Shown piece after piece: positions 14,411-22,852 of a stretch of 27,016 bases of DNA (positions are counted from its first letter, which is position 1; each line of letters starts with the position of its first letter). Origin of the DNA: Pollutimonas bauzanensis_A (GTDB lineage Bacteria; Pseudomonadota; Gammaproteobacteria; Burkholderiales; Burkholderiaceae_B); assembly GCF_040393045.1 (NCBI RefSeq), contig NZ_JBEBUX010000052.1, positions 1-27,016 on the forward strand. Direction: 5' to 3'. The notes under the pieces are model-generated. The model was not told where the DNA came from and ran no database searches. It worked only from the letters and a program-made list of their open reading frames with translations. Both the position numbers and the translations under genes were made by a program.

Positions 14411-15577
14411 ATGGATTTTTCTTTTACCCCCGAGCAAGAAACAATACGTGCTGCGATAGCCAAGATTTGCGAACGCTTCGACGATGATTATTGGCTCGAA
14501 AAGGATCGCAAGGGCGGGTTCCCCTACGAGTTGCATCAAGCGCTGGCGCAAGACGGTTGGCTCGGGATTTGTATTCCTGAAGAGTACGGCGGATCAGGGC
14601 TGGGCATTACCGAAGCGGCCATCATGATGCAAACGATCAGCGAGTCGGGTGCGGGCTTGAGCGGCGCTTCGGCGGTGCACATGAATATTTTCGGTCTGAA
14701 CCCGGTGGTGCAATTCGGGACCGACGAGCAGAAACAGCGCATGCTGCCGCCTTTGGTGCAAGGCAAGGAAAAGGCCTGCTTCGCGGTTACAGAGCCCAAT
14801 ACCGGGCTTAATACCACCCAGTTGAAGGTCAAGGCCGAACGCCAGGGCGACCACTACGTGCTCAGCGGCACCAAGGTCTGGATATCGACTGCCCAGGTGG
14901 CCGAGAAAATGCTGATCCTGGCTCGCACGACTCCGCTGGACCAGGTCAAGAAGCACACCGATGGACTCAGCCTGTTCTACACCACACTTGATCGAGACTT
15001 CGTCAAAGTCCATGAAATAGAAAAAATGGGCCGCAAGTGTGTCGATTCCAATGAGCTATTCATCGACGGCCTGAAAGTGCCGGTTGAAGACCGGATCGGT
15101 GAAGAAGGCAAGGGCTTCAAGTACATCCTGCATGGCATGAATGCCGAGCGCATCCTGATTGCCTCGGAAGCCGTGGGGCTGGGGCGTGCAGCGCTTCGGC
15201 GTGCCACCCATTATGCCAAGGAGCGTGTGGTGTTCGGGCGTCCTATAGGCCAGAACCAAGGCATACAACACCCCTTGGCCGTCAACTGGATGGAGCTCGA
15301 GGCTGCCCAGCTGATGGTGTTCAGTGCGGCAACGGCCTACGATCGCGGCGAACCCGCCGGCGCGCAGGCCAACGCGGCGAAATACCTGGCTGGTGAAGCT
15401 GGTTTCAATGCTTGCCAGCAGGCGATCATGACGCATGGCGGCTTTGGCTATGCCAAGGAATACCACGTCGAGCGCTATCTGCGCGAGATCATGATTCCGC
15501 GCATTGCGCCGATCAGCCCGCAATTGGTTTTGTGCTATATCGCCGAGCAGGTGTTGGGCCTGCCTAAATCATATTAA
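14411..15577 (+). CDS. acyl-CoA dehydrogenase
   Basis: A 388-aa FAD-dependent acyl-CoA dehydrogenase that makes the 2,3-enoyl-CoA and passes electrons to ETF. Seen are the N-terminal helical domain, the CFAVTEPNTGLNTTQLK flavin/substrate loop (about residues 120-136), WISTAQVAEKML, RVVFGRPIGQNQGIQHPLA, and QAIMTHGGFGYAKEYHVERYLRE near the end. The usual C-terminal IYEGT Glu is absent (the protein reads RIAPISPQ). A Glu occurs at position 246 in MNAERILIA, the helix-G place used as catalytic base by isovaleryl-CoA and long-chain dehydrogenases. This points to a branched or bulky substrate. It starts 28 bases after dctP copy 2 and is followed 11 bases later by the MaoC gene. Confidence 0.93.
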   Translation: MDFSFTPEQETIRAAIAKICERFDDDYWLEKDRKGGFPYELHQALAQDGWLGICIPEEYGGSGLGITEAAIMMQTISESGAGLSGASAVHMNIFGLNPVVQFGTDEQKQRMLPPLVQGKEKACFAVTEPNTGLNTTQLKVKAERQGDHYVLSGTKVWISTAQVAEKMLILARTTPLDQVKKHTDGLSLFYTTLDRDFVKVHEIEKMGRKCVDSNELFIDGLKVPVEDRIGEEGKGFKYILHGMNAERILIASEAVGLGRAALRRATHYAKERVVFGRPIGQNQGIQHPLAVNWMELEAAQLMVFSAATAYDRGEPAGAQANAAKYLAGEAGFNACQQAIMTHGGFGYAKEYHVERYLREIMIPRIAPISPQLVLCYIAEQVLGLPKSY

Positions 15578-15588
15578 AGGAGACATAC

Positions 15589-16047
15589 ATGGCAGGTCTT
15601 TACTACGACCAATTCGAAGTCGGGCATGTTTTTACGCATGCCTTGACCCGCACCGTCACCGAGATGGACAACACCTTGTTCTCCGCCTTGACGATGAACC
15701 CTCAGCCCTTGCACCTGGATGCCGAATTTGCATCCAAGACCGAGTTTGGCCAGCGCCTGGTGAACAGCCTGTTCACATTGGGACTGGTCATAGGGATTAC
15801 CGTCACCGACACCACCTTGGGGACGACGATCGCCAATCTGGGCATGTCTGATGTGAATTTTCCGCATCCGGTATTCCATGGGGATACGGTCAGGGTCGAA
15901 ACCACGGTCATTTCGATGCGCGTCAGCAAATCGCGCGACGACGCCGGGATTGTCGAGTTCGAGCACAAAGGCATTAACCAGCGCAATGAAGTTGTGTGCC
16001 TCTGCCGCCGCTCGGCCTTCATGAAGCGTCTTACCCAGGCGAGTTAG
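15589..16047 (+). CDS. MaoC-family hot-dog enoyl-CoA hydratase
   Basis: A 152-aa single hot-dog MaoC-domain protein. Such enzymes hydrate enoyl-CoAs, and relatives include itaconyl-/mesaconyl-CoA hydratases. The active-site segment reads TMNPQPLHLDAEFA. The general His (His42) is present, but the residue five before it, normally Asp in R-specific hydratases, is Asn37, and the following Asn is Gln. The later VFHGDTVRVET motif is typical. RBS AGGAGA (15577-15582) supports the ATG at 15589. Placed after the acyl-CoA dehydrogenase, it would hydrate the enoyl-CoA product to the 3-hydroxyacyl-CoA used by the CitE-like lyase. Family assignment is firm; the reaction partner is inference. Confidence 0.9.
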   Translation: MAGLYYDQFEVGHVFTHALTRTVTEMDNTLFSALTMNPQPLHLDAEFASKTEFGQRLVNSLFTLGLVIGITVTDTTLGTTIANLGMSDVNFPHPVFHGDTVRVETTVISMRVSKSRDDAGIVEFEHKGINQRNEVVCLCRRSAFMKRLTQAS

Positions 16048-16055
16048 GGCAATCG

Positions 16056-17348
16056 ATGTCCACAGGGGCGACCACGGCAGGCAGGAGATATTCGGATTCC
16101 TCTTTGGCGGGGCTGGCCCTGTTGCTGGGCTTTCTGTTCAATGTCGCAGGTCGCGGCGTTGGCGACACCTATATCGTATTCCTGTTGCCGCTAAGCGCGG
16201 AATTCGGCTGGAATCGGTCTGCCATTTCCAGCGTGTATTCGGTGTACATGCTGTCAACGGGTTTGTCGGCGCCATTCGTAGGCATGCTTTTCGATCGCTG
16301 GGGGCCGCGCGTAGTCTATTCATGCGGGTTGGCGTGCCTGGGCAGCGCGTATGTCCTGGCCGGCAATCTGAACCAGCTCTGGCAGTTTCATCTTTTTGTC
16401 GGGGTTGCAGGCGGCATGGGTGTTGCTGCGCTGGGGATGGTGCCGGCGGCAAGCCTGATCAGCCGCTGGTTCCGGGGCAATACCGGAACGGCGATTGGCA
16501 TCGCCTATGCCGGGCTGGGTTGCGGTACGCTGCTTATCGTGCCGTTGGCGCAGTATCTAAGCGAGTCATTCGGTTGGCGCGACACCTATCAAATGCTGGG
16601 AGCCAGCTTGCTGGTGTTGCTGCCCTTTGTCTTGTTCATGCCCTGGCGTGTTTTACGGGCGGGGCGCCGCGAAGAAACCCAGAACCCCGTCGCGCCTGAA
16701 GTCATCGCTGCTCGCGCCATGCCGCAGCCAGGCCCTTTGCGGGCGGCGCTCAAGACCCGCGCATTCTGGTCATTGGCACAGGTTTTTTGTTTTACCGGCG
16801 TGGCAATGTATACCGTCCTGGTTCAGACCATTGCCTTTCTTATCGAAAGCGGCTTTGCGCCGCTAGAGGCGGCCAGCGCCTTTGGCCTGGCAGGCATACT
16901 GTCGGTCATTGGTGTTACCGCGTCGGGCACCTTGGCCGATCGCATAGGCTATCGGCGTACCGTTACGGCCAGTTTCATCTGCACGATGCTGGGCCTGATT
17001 TGCCTGTTGGCCATGTCCACTTACCCGTCCCGCTGGTTTCTATTTGGGTTCATTGCCTTGTTCGGCATTGCACAAGGCGCTCGCGGGCCGATTGTGTCTT
17101 CGCTGTGCGCCAAGCTTTTCCCGGGAACGGGCCTTGCCACGATCTACGGCACCATTTACGCATGCATGTCAGTGGGGGCCGCCGTCGGTTCCCTTATCTC
17201 GGGCGTGTTGCATGACGTGACGGGCGGCTACCAGGCCAGCTTCGTTTTTGCCATGTTGATGGTGCTGATTGCCATCGCGCCTTTTTGGACTTCGCCGGCG
17301 CTTCGGCCATTCGGAGGCGGGCGCAACGCGCCAAATCGAACGAAATAG
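16056..17348 (+). CDS. MFS transporter, probably for a monocarboxylate
   Basis: A 430-aa major facilitator with about 12 hydrophobic segments. The N-half motif A is FDRWGPR between helices 2 and 3 (near residue 75), and the equivalent in the second half is LADRIGYRR (near residue 295). A cytosolic loop around residues 200-235 separates the halves. The overall look resembles the monocarboxylate/oxalate-formate type group. I start at ATG 16056, 8 bases after the MaoC stop, giving a short polar N-terminus; the longer in-frame reading from 15996 lies inside the MaoC gene. As last gene of the cluster it may import a related acid or export an intermediate. No hairpin follows; a short T-run at 17353-17359 lacks a stem. 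Confidence 0.9.
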   Translation: MSTGATTAGRRYSDSSLAGLALLLGFLFNVAGRGVGDTYIVFLLPLSAEFGWNRSAISSVYSVYMLSTGLSAPFVGMLFDRWGPRVVYSCGLACLGSAYVLAGNLNQLWQFHLFVGVAGGMGVAALGMVPAASLISRWFRGNTGTAIGIAYAGLGCGTLLIVPLAQYLSESFGWRDTYQMLGASLLVLLPFVLFMPWRVLRAGRREETQNPVAPEVIAARAMPQPGPLRAALKTRAFWSLAQVFCFTGVAMYTVLVQTIAFLIESGFAPLEAASAFGLAGILSVIGVTASGTLADRIGYRRTVTASFICTMLGLICLLAMSTYPSRWFLFGFIALFGIAQGARGPIVSSLCAKLFPGTGLATIYGTIYACMSVGAAVGSLISGVLHDVTGGYQASFVFAMLMVLIAIAPFWTSPALRPFGGGRNAPNRTK

Positions 17349-17380
17349 TGGGTTTTTTTCTGCGTCTGCGGGTTATCCCT

Positions 17381-17400
17381 TATGAAAACTTATTTTCATA
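17381..17400. promoter_or_regulatory. perfect 8+8 inverted repeat, candidate RpiR operator
   Basis: Arms TATGAAAA (17381-17388) and TTTTCATA (17393-17400) around CTTA, in the 131-base gap before the RpiR-type gene. The right arm overlaps a possible -35 (TTTTCA, 17393-17398), which is followed after 17 bases by a possible -10 (TAAATT, 17416-17421). Each matches consensus at 4 of 6 bases. The layout is what a repressor site over a promoter would look like. Confidence 0.6.
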
Positions 17401-17418
17401 GATTGGCTTCCGATGTAA

Positions 17419-17433
17419 ATTACCTTCCGTAAT
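17419..17433. promoter_or_regulatory. secondary inverted repeat ATTAC-5-GTAAT
   Basis: Five-base arms ATTAC (17419-17423) and GTAAT (17429-17433) just downstream of the larger dyad and next to the possible -10. It could be a second binding site or chance. A further short dyad, CAGGC-3-GCCTG, lies at 17452-17464 next to the ribosome site. Confidence 0.3.
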
Positions 17434-17479
17434 AGACGGGCGCTGTCGTTCCAGGCGGAGCCTGATCGAACAGGACGCT

Positions 17480-18388
17480 ATGGCCCAATCCAGATCACCT
17501 TCCTCCAACGATATATCGCCGTCAATATCCATTGCTGAGCGCATCGCGCAAGCGATGCCTACGCTTAGTGCGTCGCATCGGCGCATGGCCGATTACGTGC
17601 TGGCCCGCCCGTTCAAGGCGGCCACCATGTCTATCGACGAATTGGCTCTGGAATGCGAGGTGTCTATTGCCACCGCTAACCGTTTTGCGCGCACCCTGGG
17701 CTTGCCTGGGTACGCGCAGTTTCGTGCTCAATTGGCCCAAGGGTTTGAAGAGGCGCTTGAGCCTGTAGAGCGCTTGCGGCTGGAACGCAGCAAGTCAGCC
17801 AGCAGCTTCGATGTTTTTGCCGCCTCTTTATATGAAGACCAGCGTAATTTCGAACTGACCCGTAAATCGCTAAGCGCCGAGCAGTGTGAAAAAGCCGTGC
17901 AAGCCGTACTGAACGCCGAGCGCATTTTTATTATTGGTTTTGGTTCCAGTGGTTTTCTGGGCGGACTTTTGCAGCGCGGCCTGAGCCTGCACTGTCCGAT
18001 GGTGGAGTGCCTGGCAGGCCCAGGCGGCGTGTCGCATGCAGCGCGTGAACTCTCGCGGATGAGGGCGGGCGATCTGGTCATTGCCATTGCCTACCCTCGC
18101 TACCTGGCCGATACCATTACCTTGGCCAAGGCAGCAAAGTCGGCGGGCATCACCTTGTTGGGCCTGACGGACAAGCCCACGTCTCCGCTCGCGCCGCTGG
18201 CCGATATCTGTTTGTACGCGCACAGCCAGCGCCAATTGCTGTCGAATTCGGAAACGGCTGTCCTGGGCTTGATCGAGGCCCTCTCGGCCGCTGTCGCCCA
18301 TCAATCCAAAGACTCGTTGACCACGGCGGCTTTACTGACTGAGTCCGTGATGCCGTGGTTGATCTATAGGGAAAAGAAGAATGACTAA
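17480..18388 (+). CDS. RpiR/MurR-type transcriptional regulator (HTH plus SIS domain)
   Basis: A 302-aa regulator. The N-terminal RpiR helix-turn-helix covers about residues 12-90 (LSASHRRMADYVLARP, MSIDELALECEVSIATANRFARTLGLPGYAQFR). A linker and a SIS sugar-phosphate-binding domain follow from about 130 to 270, with the phosphate-loop-like IFIIGFGSSGFLGG. RpiR regulators usually respond to phosphorylated sugars or amino sugars such as MurNAc-6P. That is notable upstream of peptidases that could act on cell-wall peptides, though the ligand here is unknown. ATG 17480 follows a short AGGA. Its last 8 bases overlap the asparaginase-like gene, so regulator and enzymes share one transcript. The inverted repeat at 17381-17400 is the probable target. 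Confidence 0.92.
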   Translation: MAQSRSPSSNDISPSISIAERIAQAMPTLSASHRRMADYVLARPFKAATMSIDELALECEVSIATANRFARTLGLPGYAQFRAQLAQGFEEALEPVERLRLERSKSASSFDVFAASLYEDQRNFELTRKSLSAEQCEKAVQAVLNAERIFIIGFGSSGFLGGLLQRGLSLHCPMVECLAGPGGVSHAARELSRMRAGDLVIAIAYPRYLADTITLAKAAKSAGITLLGLTDKPTSPLAPLADICLYAHSQRQLLSNSETAVLGLIEALSAAVAHQSKDSLTTAALLTESVMPWLIYREKKND

Positions 18389-19340
18389 GCCTGTCCTGGC
18401 TATTCATGGCGGGGCCGGCGCCATTTCGCTTGCCGAAACAACGCCGGAAATCCGTCACAAGTATGAGTCCGCCTTACAGCAAATACTGGAAAGCGCCGGG
18501 GCCATCCTGGCTGCCGACGGTTCGGCGCTGGATGCGGTCACCGAAGCGGTGCGCCTGCTGGAAGAATGCCCCCTATTCAATGCAGGATACGGCGCGGTGT
18601 TTACCAGCGAGGGCAAGCATGAACTGGACGCTTCCATCATGGACGGCAGTAGTCTGAAAAGCGGCGCCGTTGCCAACGTAACGGTGCTGCGCAATCCGGT
18701 GCTGGCGGCGCGTGCCGTCATGGATAACAGCGCCCACGTGCTCTTCGTTGGCGAGGGGGCTGAAGCCTTCGCGCGTGAACAAGGTCTTGAGTGCGTTGCG
18801 CCGACTTTTTTCTCGACGCCGGAAAGGCGCGAGCAACTGGAACGGGTGCAGCGCTCGGGCAGCAAGCAGATGGCGCTGGATCACGACGCGCAAGCCATGA
18901 GCTTTGCACCGTTGGATGAAACCCGCAAGCTGGGTACGGTCGGCGCCGTGGCGCTGGACAGTCATGGCAACCTTGCAGCGGCGACGTCAACGGGCGGTAT
19001 GACGAATAAACAGCCCGGCCGTGTCGGCGATTCGCCATTGATCGGCGCAGGCTGCTATGCGAACAACCACACTTGTGCCGTGTCCACGACTGGCACGGGC
19101 GAAGCCTTTATTCGCACGGTTGCGGCTTACGATGTCTCGGCACAAATGGAATATGGCGGCAAGTCGCTGGCCGATGCCGCAGACCAGGTCGTCTATGAAA
19201 AACTGCCAAAAATCGGCGGCTCCGGCGGCATGATTGCTGTAGATGCACAAGGCAACCTGGTCATGCCTTTCAATACCCAAGGCATGTATCGCGGCTATAT
19301 CCAGATTGGACAGGCCCCATTCGTTGCGATTCACGCGTAA
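18381..19340 (+). CDS. iaaA: isoaspartyl peptidase / plant-type L-asparaginase
   Basis: A 319-aa Ntn hydrolase of the IaaA group, made as a precursor that cleaves itself into two subunits. It removes N-terminal isoaspartyl residues from dipeptides and has some asparaginase activity. Seen are the opening LAIHGGAGAI, the substrate region FNAGYGAVF and ELDASIMDG near residues 70-90, the cleavage site KLG-Thr186 (GTVGAVALD, Thr being the nucleophile), TSTGGMTNKQPGRVGDSP, and STTGTGEAFIR. Length fits the E. coli enzyme. It overlaps the regulator gene by 8 bases and precedes the Gsi-type transporter genes, the same neighbourhood as iaaA-gsiABCD of E. coli. The transporter may thus bring in its peptide substrates. 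Confidence 0.94.
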   Translation: MTKPVLAIHGGAGAISLAETTPEIRHKYESALQQILESAGAILAADGSALDAVTEAVRLLEECPLFNAGYGAVFTSEGKHELDASIMDGSSLKSGAVANVTVLRNPVLAARAVMDNSAHVLFVGEGAEAFAREQGLECVAPTFFSTPERREQLERVQRSGSKQMALDHDAQAMSFAPLDETRKLGTVGAVALDSHGNLAAATSTGGMTNKQPGRVGDSPLIGAGCYANNHTCAVSTTGTGEAFIRTVAAYDVSAQMEYGGKSLADAADQVVYEKLPKIGGSGGMIAVDAQGNLVMPFNTQGMYRGYIQIGQAPFVAIHA

Positions 19341-19368
19341 CTATGCTTTTTATGGATGAATTCGGCCA

Positions 19369-21267
19369 ATGAAGGCAATGCTTACCCCCACCCCAGTGCT
19401 GGCAGACAACCGTGTATTGCAAGTCGAGGACTTGAGTGTTCAGTTCAAAGGCACCGAGCGCACGATAGCGGCCGTCAAGCACTTGTCATTCCATGTGGAC
19501 CGAGGCGAAACCCTGGCCATCGTGGGCGAGTCCGGCTCGGGAAAGTCGGTCACTTCTCTGGCCTTGATGCGATTGGTGGAGTACGGCGGCGGCCAGATCA
19601 CCAACGGGCAAATGTTTTTCCGCCGGCGCAATCAGCAAGTCGTTGATTTGGCCACTGCCTCTGGCAAAGCCTTGCGCAGCCTGCGTGGCGCCGACATGGC
19701 GATGATCTTCCAAGAGCCGATGACATCGCTGAACCCTATTTTTAACGTAGGCGACCAAATTGCCGAATCGATACGCCTGCACCAGGGCTTAAGCGCCACC
19801 GATGCGCTTGCCAAGGCCTTGCAAATGCTCGATCAGGTGCGCATTCCGGACGCCAAGAACGTGCTGGGCCGTTATCCGCATCAGCTATCGGGCGGCATGC
19901 GCCAGCGGGTGATGATTGCCATGGCACTGGCCTGCAAGCCGGCTTTGTTGATCGCTGACGAACCTACCACCGCGCTGGACGTCACGATTCAAGCTCAAAT
20001 ACTGCAGCTGATCCGCGAACTGCAGCGCGAGATGAACATGGGGGTGATTTTCATCACCCACGATATGGGCGTCGTTGCCGAGGTGGCCGACCGCGTATTG
20101 GTCATGTTGCGTGGCGATAAGGTCGAGGCTGGTGCGGCCGAGCAAGTTTTTGCCCAACCGCAACATGCTTACACACGGTCGCTGTTGGCTGCCGTGCCGC
20201 GCCTGGGTTCCATGCAAGGCACCGACGCGCCCGCGCATTTTCCCGTGCTGGATGCGACCGCAGCGGCCAACAAGCCAGTGCTTGCGCCGCGTGATGCCGG
20301 TGCGATTATCGTGCCACCGGCTGCGTCCGGAGAATCTCCAATTCTGCGGGTGCGCGACCTGTCCACCCGCTTCGACATCCGTACTGGCGTGTTCGGCAGG
20401 GTAACGCGCCGTGTTCACGCTGTTGAAAAAGTAAGCTTTGATTTGTTTCGCGGGGAGACCCTGGCGCTGGTGGGCGAGTCGGGCTGCGGCAAGTCGACAA
20501 CGGGCCGTTCCTTGCTGCGCCTGGTGCAAACACAAGGCGGGCAAATCGAATTCGATGGCCAGCAAATCAATGATTTGACGGGCCCGGCATTGCAAACCCT
20601 GCGGCGCAATATTCAGTTCATTTTCCAAGACCCCTTCGCGTCGCTGGACCCACGCGTCACCGTAGGCTATTCCATCATTGAACCCTTGCTGATTCATAAG
20701 GTGATGTCGAACAAGGCCGCCGAAGAGCGCATGACGTATTTGCTGGAAAAGGTAGGCTTGCCGCCCGACGCGGCACAACGTTACCCGCATGAATTTTCTG
20801 GCGGACAACGCCAGCGCATTTGTATTGCGCGCGCCCTGGCCATGAGTCCCAAGGTTGTTATCGCCGATGAGTCCGTGTCTGCGCTGGATGTGTCGATTCA
20901 GGCCCAGATCGTGAATCTGCTGATCGATCTGCAAAAAGAAATGGGCATCGCGTTTTTGTTTATTTCGCACGACATGGCGGTGGTGGAGCGCATCAGCCAC
21001 CGCGTGGCCGTGATGTATTTGGGCCAGATCGTGGAAATCGGCCCCCGCCGCGCCATTTTTGAAAACCCCCAACACCCGTACACCAAGAAATTGATGGCAG
21101 CCGTGCCGATTGCAGACCCCACCCGGCGCCATTTGGACCGCAAGCTGTTGTCTGGCGAAATACCTAGCCCTATACGGAAGATTGGCGATGAGCCTGAAGT
21201 ATTTCCGTTGACCGAGGTCGCGGCAGGCCATTACGTGGCGGAATATTCACGCCATGCTTCATTTTAA
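19369..21267 (+). CDS. gsiA: peptide ABC transporter ATPase, two fused NBDs (GsiA type)
   Basis: A 632-aa protein with two complete ATP-binding domains, as in GsiA, so one gene replaces the DppD/DppF pair. NBD1 has Walker A GESGSGKS (Lys59), signature LSGGMRQR and Walker B LLIADEP. NBD2 has Walker A GESGCGKS (Lys375), signature FSGGQRQR and Walker B VVIADES. Both carry the oligopeptide-type C-terminal extension (PQHAYTRSLLAAVP and PQHPYTKKLMAAVP). It energises the two permeases encoded downstream. The linker around residues 285-320 is Ala/Pro-rich. Start ATG 19369; ATG 19378 is a possible alternative. The gap to the iaaA stop is 28 bases. Confidence 0.93.
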   Translation: MKAMLTPTPVLADNRVLQVEDLSVQFKGTERTIAAVKHLSFHVDRGETLAIVGESGSGKSVTSLALMRLVEYGGGQITNGQMFFRRRNQQVVDLATASGKALRSLRGADMAMIFQEPMTSLNPIFNVGDQIAESIRLHQGLSATDALAKALQMLDQVRIPDAKNVLGRYPHQLSGGMRQRVMIAMALACKPALLIADEPTTALDVTIQAQILQLIRELQREMNMGVIFITHDMGVVAEVADRVLVMLRGDKVEAGAAEQVFAQPQHAYTRSLLAAVPRLGSMQGTDAPAHFPVLDATAAANKPVLAPRDAGAIIVPPAASGESPILRVRDLSTRFDIRTGVFGRVTRRVHAVEKVSFDLFRGETLALVGESGCGKSTTGRSLLRLVQTQGGQIEFDGQQINDLTGPALQTLRRNIQFIFQDPFASLDPRVTVGYSIIEPLLIHKVMSNKAAEERMTYLLEKVGLPPDAAQRYPHEFSGGQRQRICIARALAMSPKVVIADESVSALDVSIQAQIVNLLIDLQKEMGIAFLFISHDMAVVERISHRVAVMYLGQIVEIGPRRAIFENPQHPYTKKLMAAVPIADPTRRHLDRKLLSGEIPSPIRKIGDEPEVFPLTEVAAGHYVAEYSRHASF

Positions 21268-21287
21268 ATCTACTGGAGAAGTAGCTC

Positions 21288-22835
21288 ATGAAATACTTTA
21301 GTGCTAAAAATTCGATACTGGCAGCCATCTTGGCCACTGGCTTGTTGGGCGGCTCCGCGGCATTCGCAGCCAAGGACGTTTCCGTTGCGGTGGAAATTTC
21401 CCTGGATTCGCTTGACCCCTACAATACCAATTCGACGTTGTCGCAGGCATTGGGCAAAAGCTACTACGAAGGCCTGTTCCAGTTCGATAAAGACTTGAAG
21501 GTTCAGCCTTTGCTGGCTGAAAGTTATGAGCCTAGCGACGATGGCCTGACCTACACTTTTAAGCTGCGTAGCGGCGTCAAGTTCCAGGACGGCACCGACT
21601 TTAACGCCGACGCGGTCAAAGCCAACCTGGATCGCGTGCTGGATCGCAGCAACGGCCTGTCCCGTTATAACCAGTTCAGCCGCATCGACAAGATCGAAGT
21701 GGTTGACCCCCTGACCGTAAAAATCATGCTGAAAGAGCCGTTTTCGGCCTTTATCAATGCCCTGGCCCATCCATCGGCCATGATGATTTCGCCGACTGCC
21801 TTGAAGAAATGGGGCAAGGACATTACCTTCCACCCAGTAGGCACAGGGCCATTCGAGTTCGTGGAATGGAAGCCCGCCGAATACCTGAAGGTCAAGAAAT
21901 TTGACGGCTACTGGAAGAAGGGCTATCCCAAAGTGGACAGCATGACCTTCCGCACGGTTACCGACAACAATACGCGCGCGGCTGTCGTGCAAACGGGCGA
22001 GGCCCAATTTGCCTACCCCTTGCCTTACGAACAGGCAGCGCTGCTTTCCAAGAACGACAAGCTGGAAGTCGTGGCCGCGCCCTCTATCATTGCGCGCTAC
22101 ATTTCCATGAATGTGCAGCACAAGCCATTCGATAACATCAAAGTGCGCCAGGCCATCAACTACGCGATCAACAAAGAAGCGCTGGCCAAAGTGGCTTTTG
22201 CAGGCTACGCCTTCCCCTCGCAAGGTGTCGTTCCGCAAGGCGTGGATTTCGCCAAGAAAATGGACCCCTGGCCTTACGACGTAAAGAAAGCCAAGGAACT
22301 GCTGAAAGAAGCCGGCTACCCCAACGGTTTTTCCACCACCTTATGGTCGGCGTATAACGACGGTACCGCTGCCAAGGCTGTACAGTTCCTGCAGCAACAA
22401 TTGGCCCAGGTAGGCATCAAGGTTTCGATCGAGATGCTTGAATCTGGCCAACGCGTGCAGCGCGTCCAGCAGGTGCAAGACGCCGCAACCGCGCCCGTGC
22501 GTATGTACTACGCGGGCTGGTCGGCATCGACCGGCGAAGCCGACTGGGCACTGCGCCCCTTGCTGGCAACCAGCGGCTGGCCTCCCGTGTTCAACAACAC
22601 CGCTTACTACTCCAATCCCAAGGTGGACAAGGACATCGCCGATGCGCTGTTGACCACCGACAAGGCCGAGAAGACCAAGTTGTACGACAGTGCACAAGAC
22701 CAAATCTGGAGCGATGCACCCTGGGCTTTCCTGACCACCATCAAACTGCTGTCGGTACATAACAAAAAGCTTAGCGGCTTTTACGTGATGCCTGACGGTT
22801 CCTTCCAGTTCTCGGACGTGGACCTGAAACCATAA
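21288..22835 (+). CDS. gsiB: peptide/glutathione-type ABC transporter substrate-binding protein (GsiB-like)
   Basis: A 515-aa SBP of the DppA/OppA/GsiB class. The signal peptide is residues 1-28 (hydrophobic stretch, then SAAFAAK). The mature protein has the family features SLDPYNTNS, YEGLFQFD, LAESYEPSDDGLTYTFKLRSGVKFQDG (split over residues 78-105), and HPVGTGPFEFVEWK. No lipobox is seen, so the protein is probably soluble in the periplasm. The ribosome site is CTGGAGAA (21272-21279) before ATG 21288. A hairpin follows the gene before the permeases, which would favour higher receptor expression. The ligand is a short peptide or glutathione-like molecule, not resolvable by eye. Confidence 0.93.
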   Translation: MKYFSAKNSILAAILATGLLGGSAAFAAKDVSVAVEISLDSLDPYNTNSTLSQALGKSYYEGLFQFDKDLKVQPLLAESYEPSDDGLTYTFKLRSGVKFQDGTDFNADAVKANLDRVLDRSNGLSRYNQFSRIDKIEVVDPLTVKIMLKEPFSAFINALAHPSAMMISPTALKKWGKDITFHPVGTGPFEFVEWKPAEYLKVKKFDGYWKKGYPKVDSMTFRTVTDNNTRAAVVQTGEAQFAYPLPYEQAALLSKNDKLEVVAAPSIIARYISMNVQHKPFDNIKVRQAINYAINKEALAKVAFAGYAFPSQGVVPQGVDFAKKMDPWPYDVKKAKELLKEAGYPNGFSTTLWSAYNDGTAAKAVQFLQQQLAQVGIKVSIEMLESGQRVQRVQQVQDAATAPVRMYYAGWSASTGEADWALRPLLATSGWPPVFNNTAYYSNPKVDKDIADALLTTDKAEKTKLYDSAQDQIWSDAPWAFLTTIKLLSVHNKKLSGFYVMPDGSFQFSDVDLKP

Positions 22836-22852
22836 TCAGGAATAAGCGCACA

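Noticed and set aside
15996..16055. In-frame extension upstream of the MFS gene
   Set aside because: It overlaps the MaoC coding end; ATG 16056 gives a normal MFS N-terminus.
17350..17360. T-run after the MFS gene as an intrinsic terminator
   Set aside because: No inverted repeat precedes it that could form a stem.
19885..21231. 448-codon open frame on the minus strand opposite the ABC ATPase gene
   Set aside because: It is antisense to a gene with complete Walker and signature motifs, has no recognisable domain, and is His/Gln/Arg-rich as expected of a shadow frame in GC-rich DNA.
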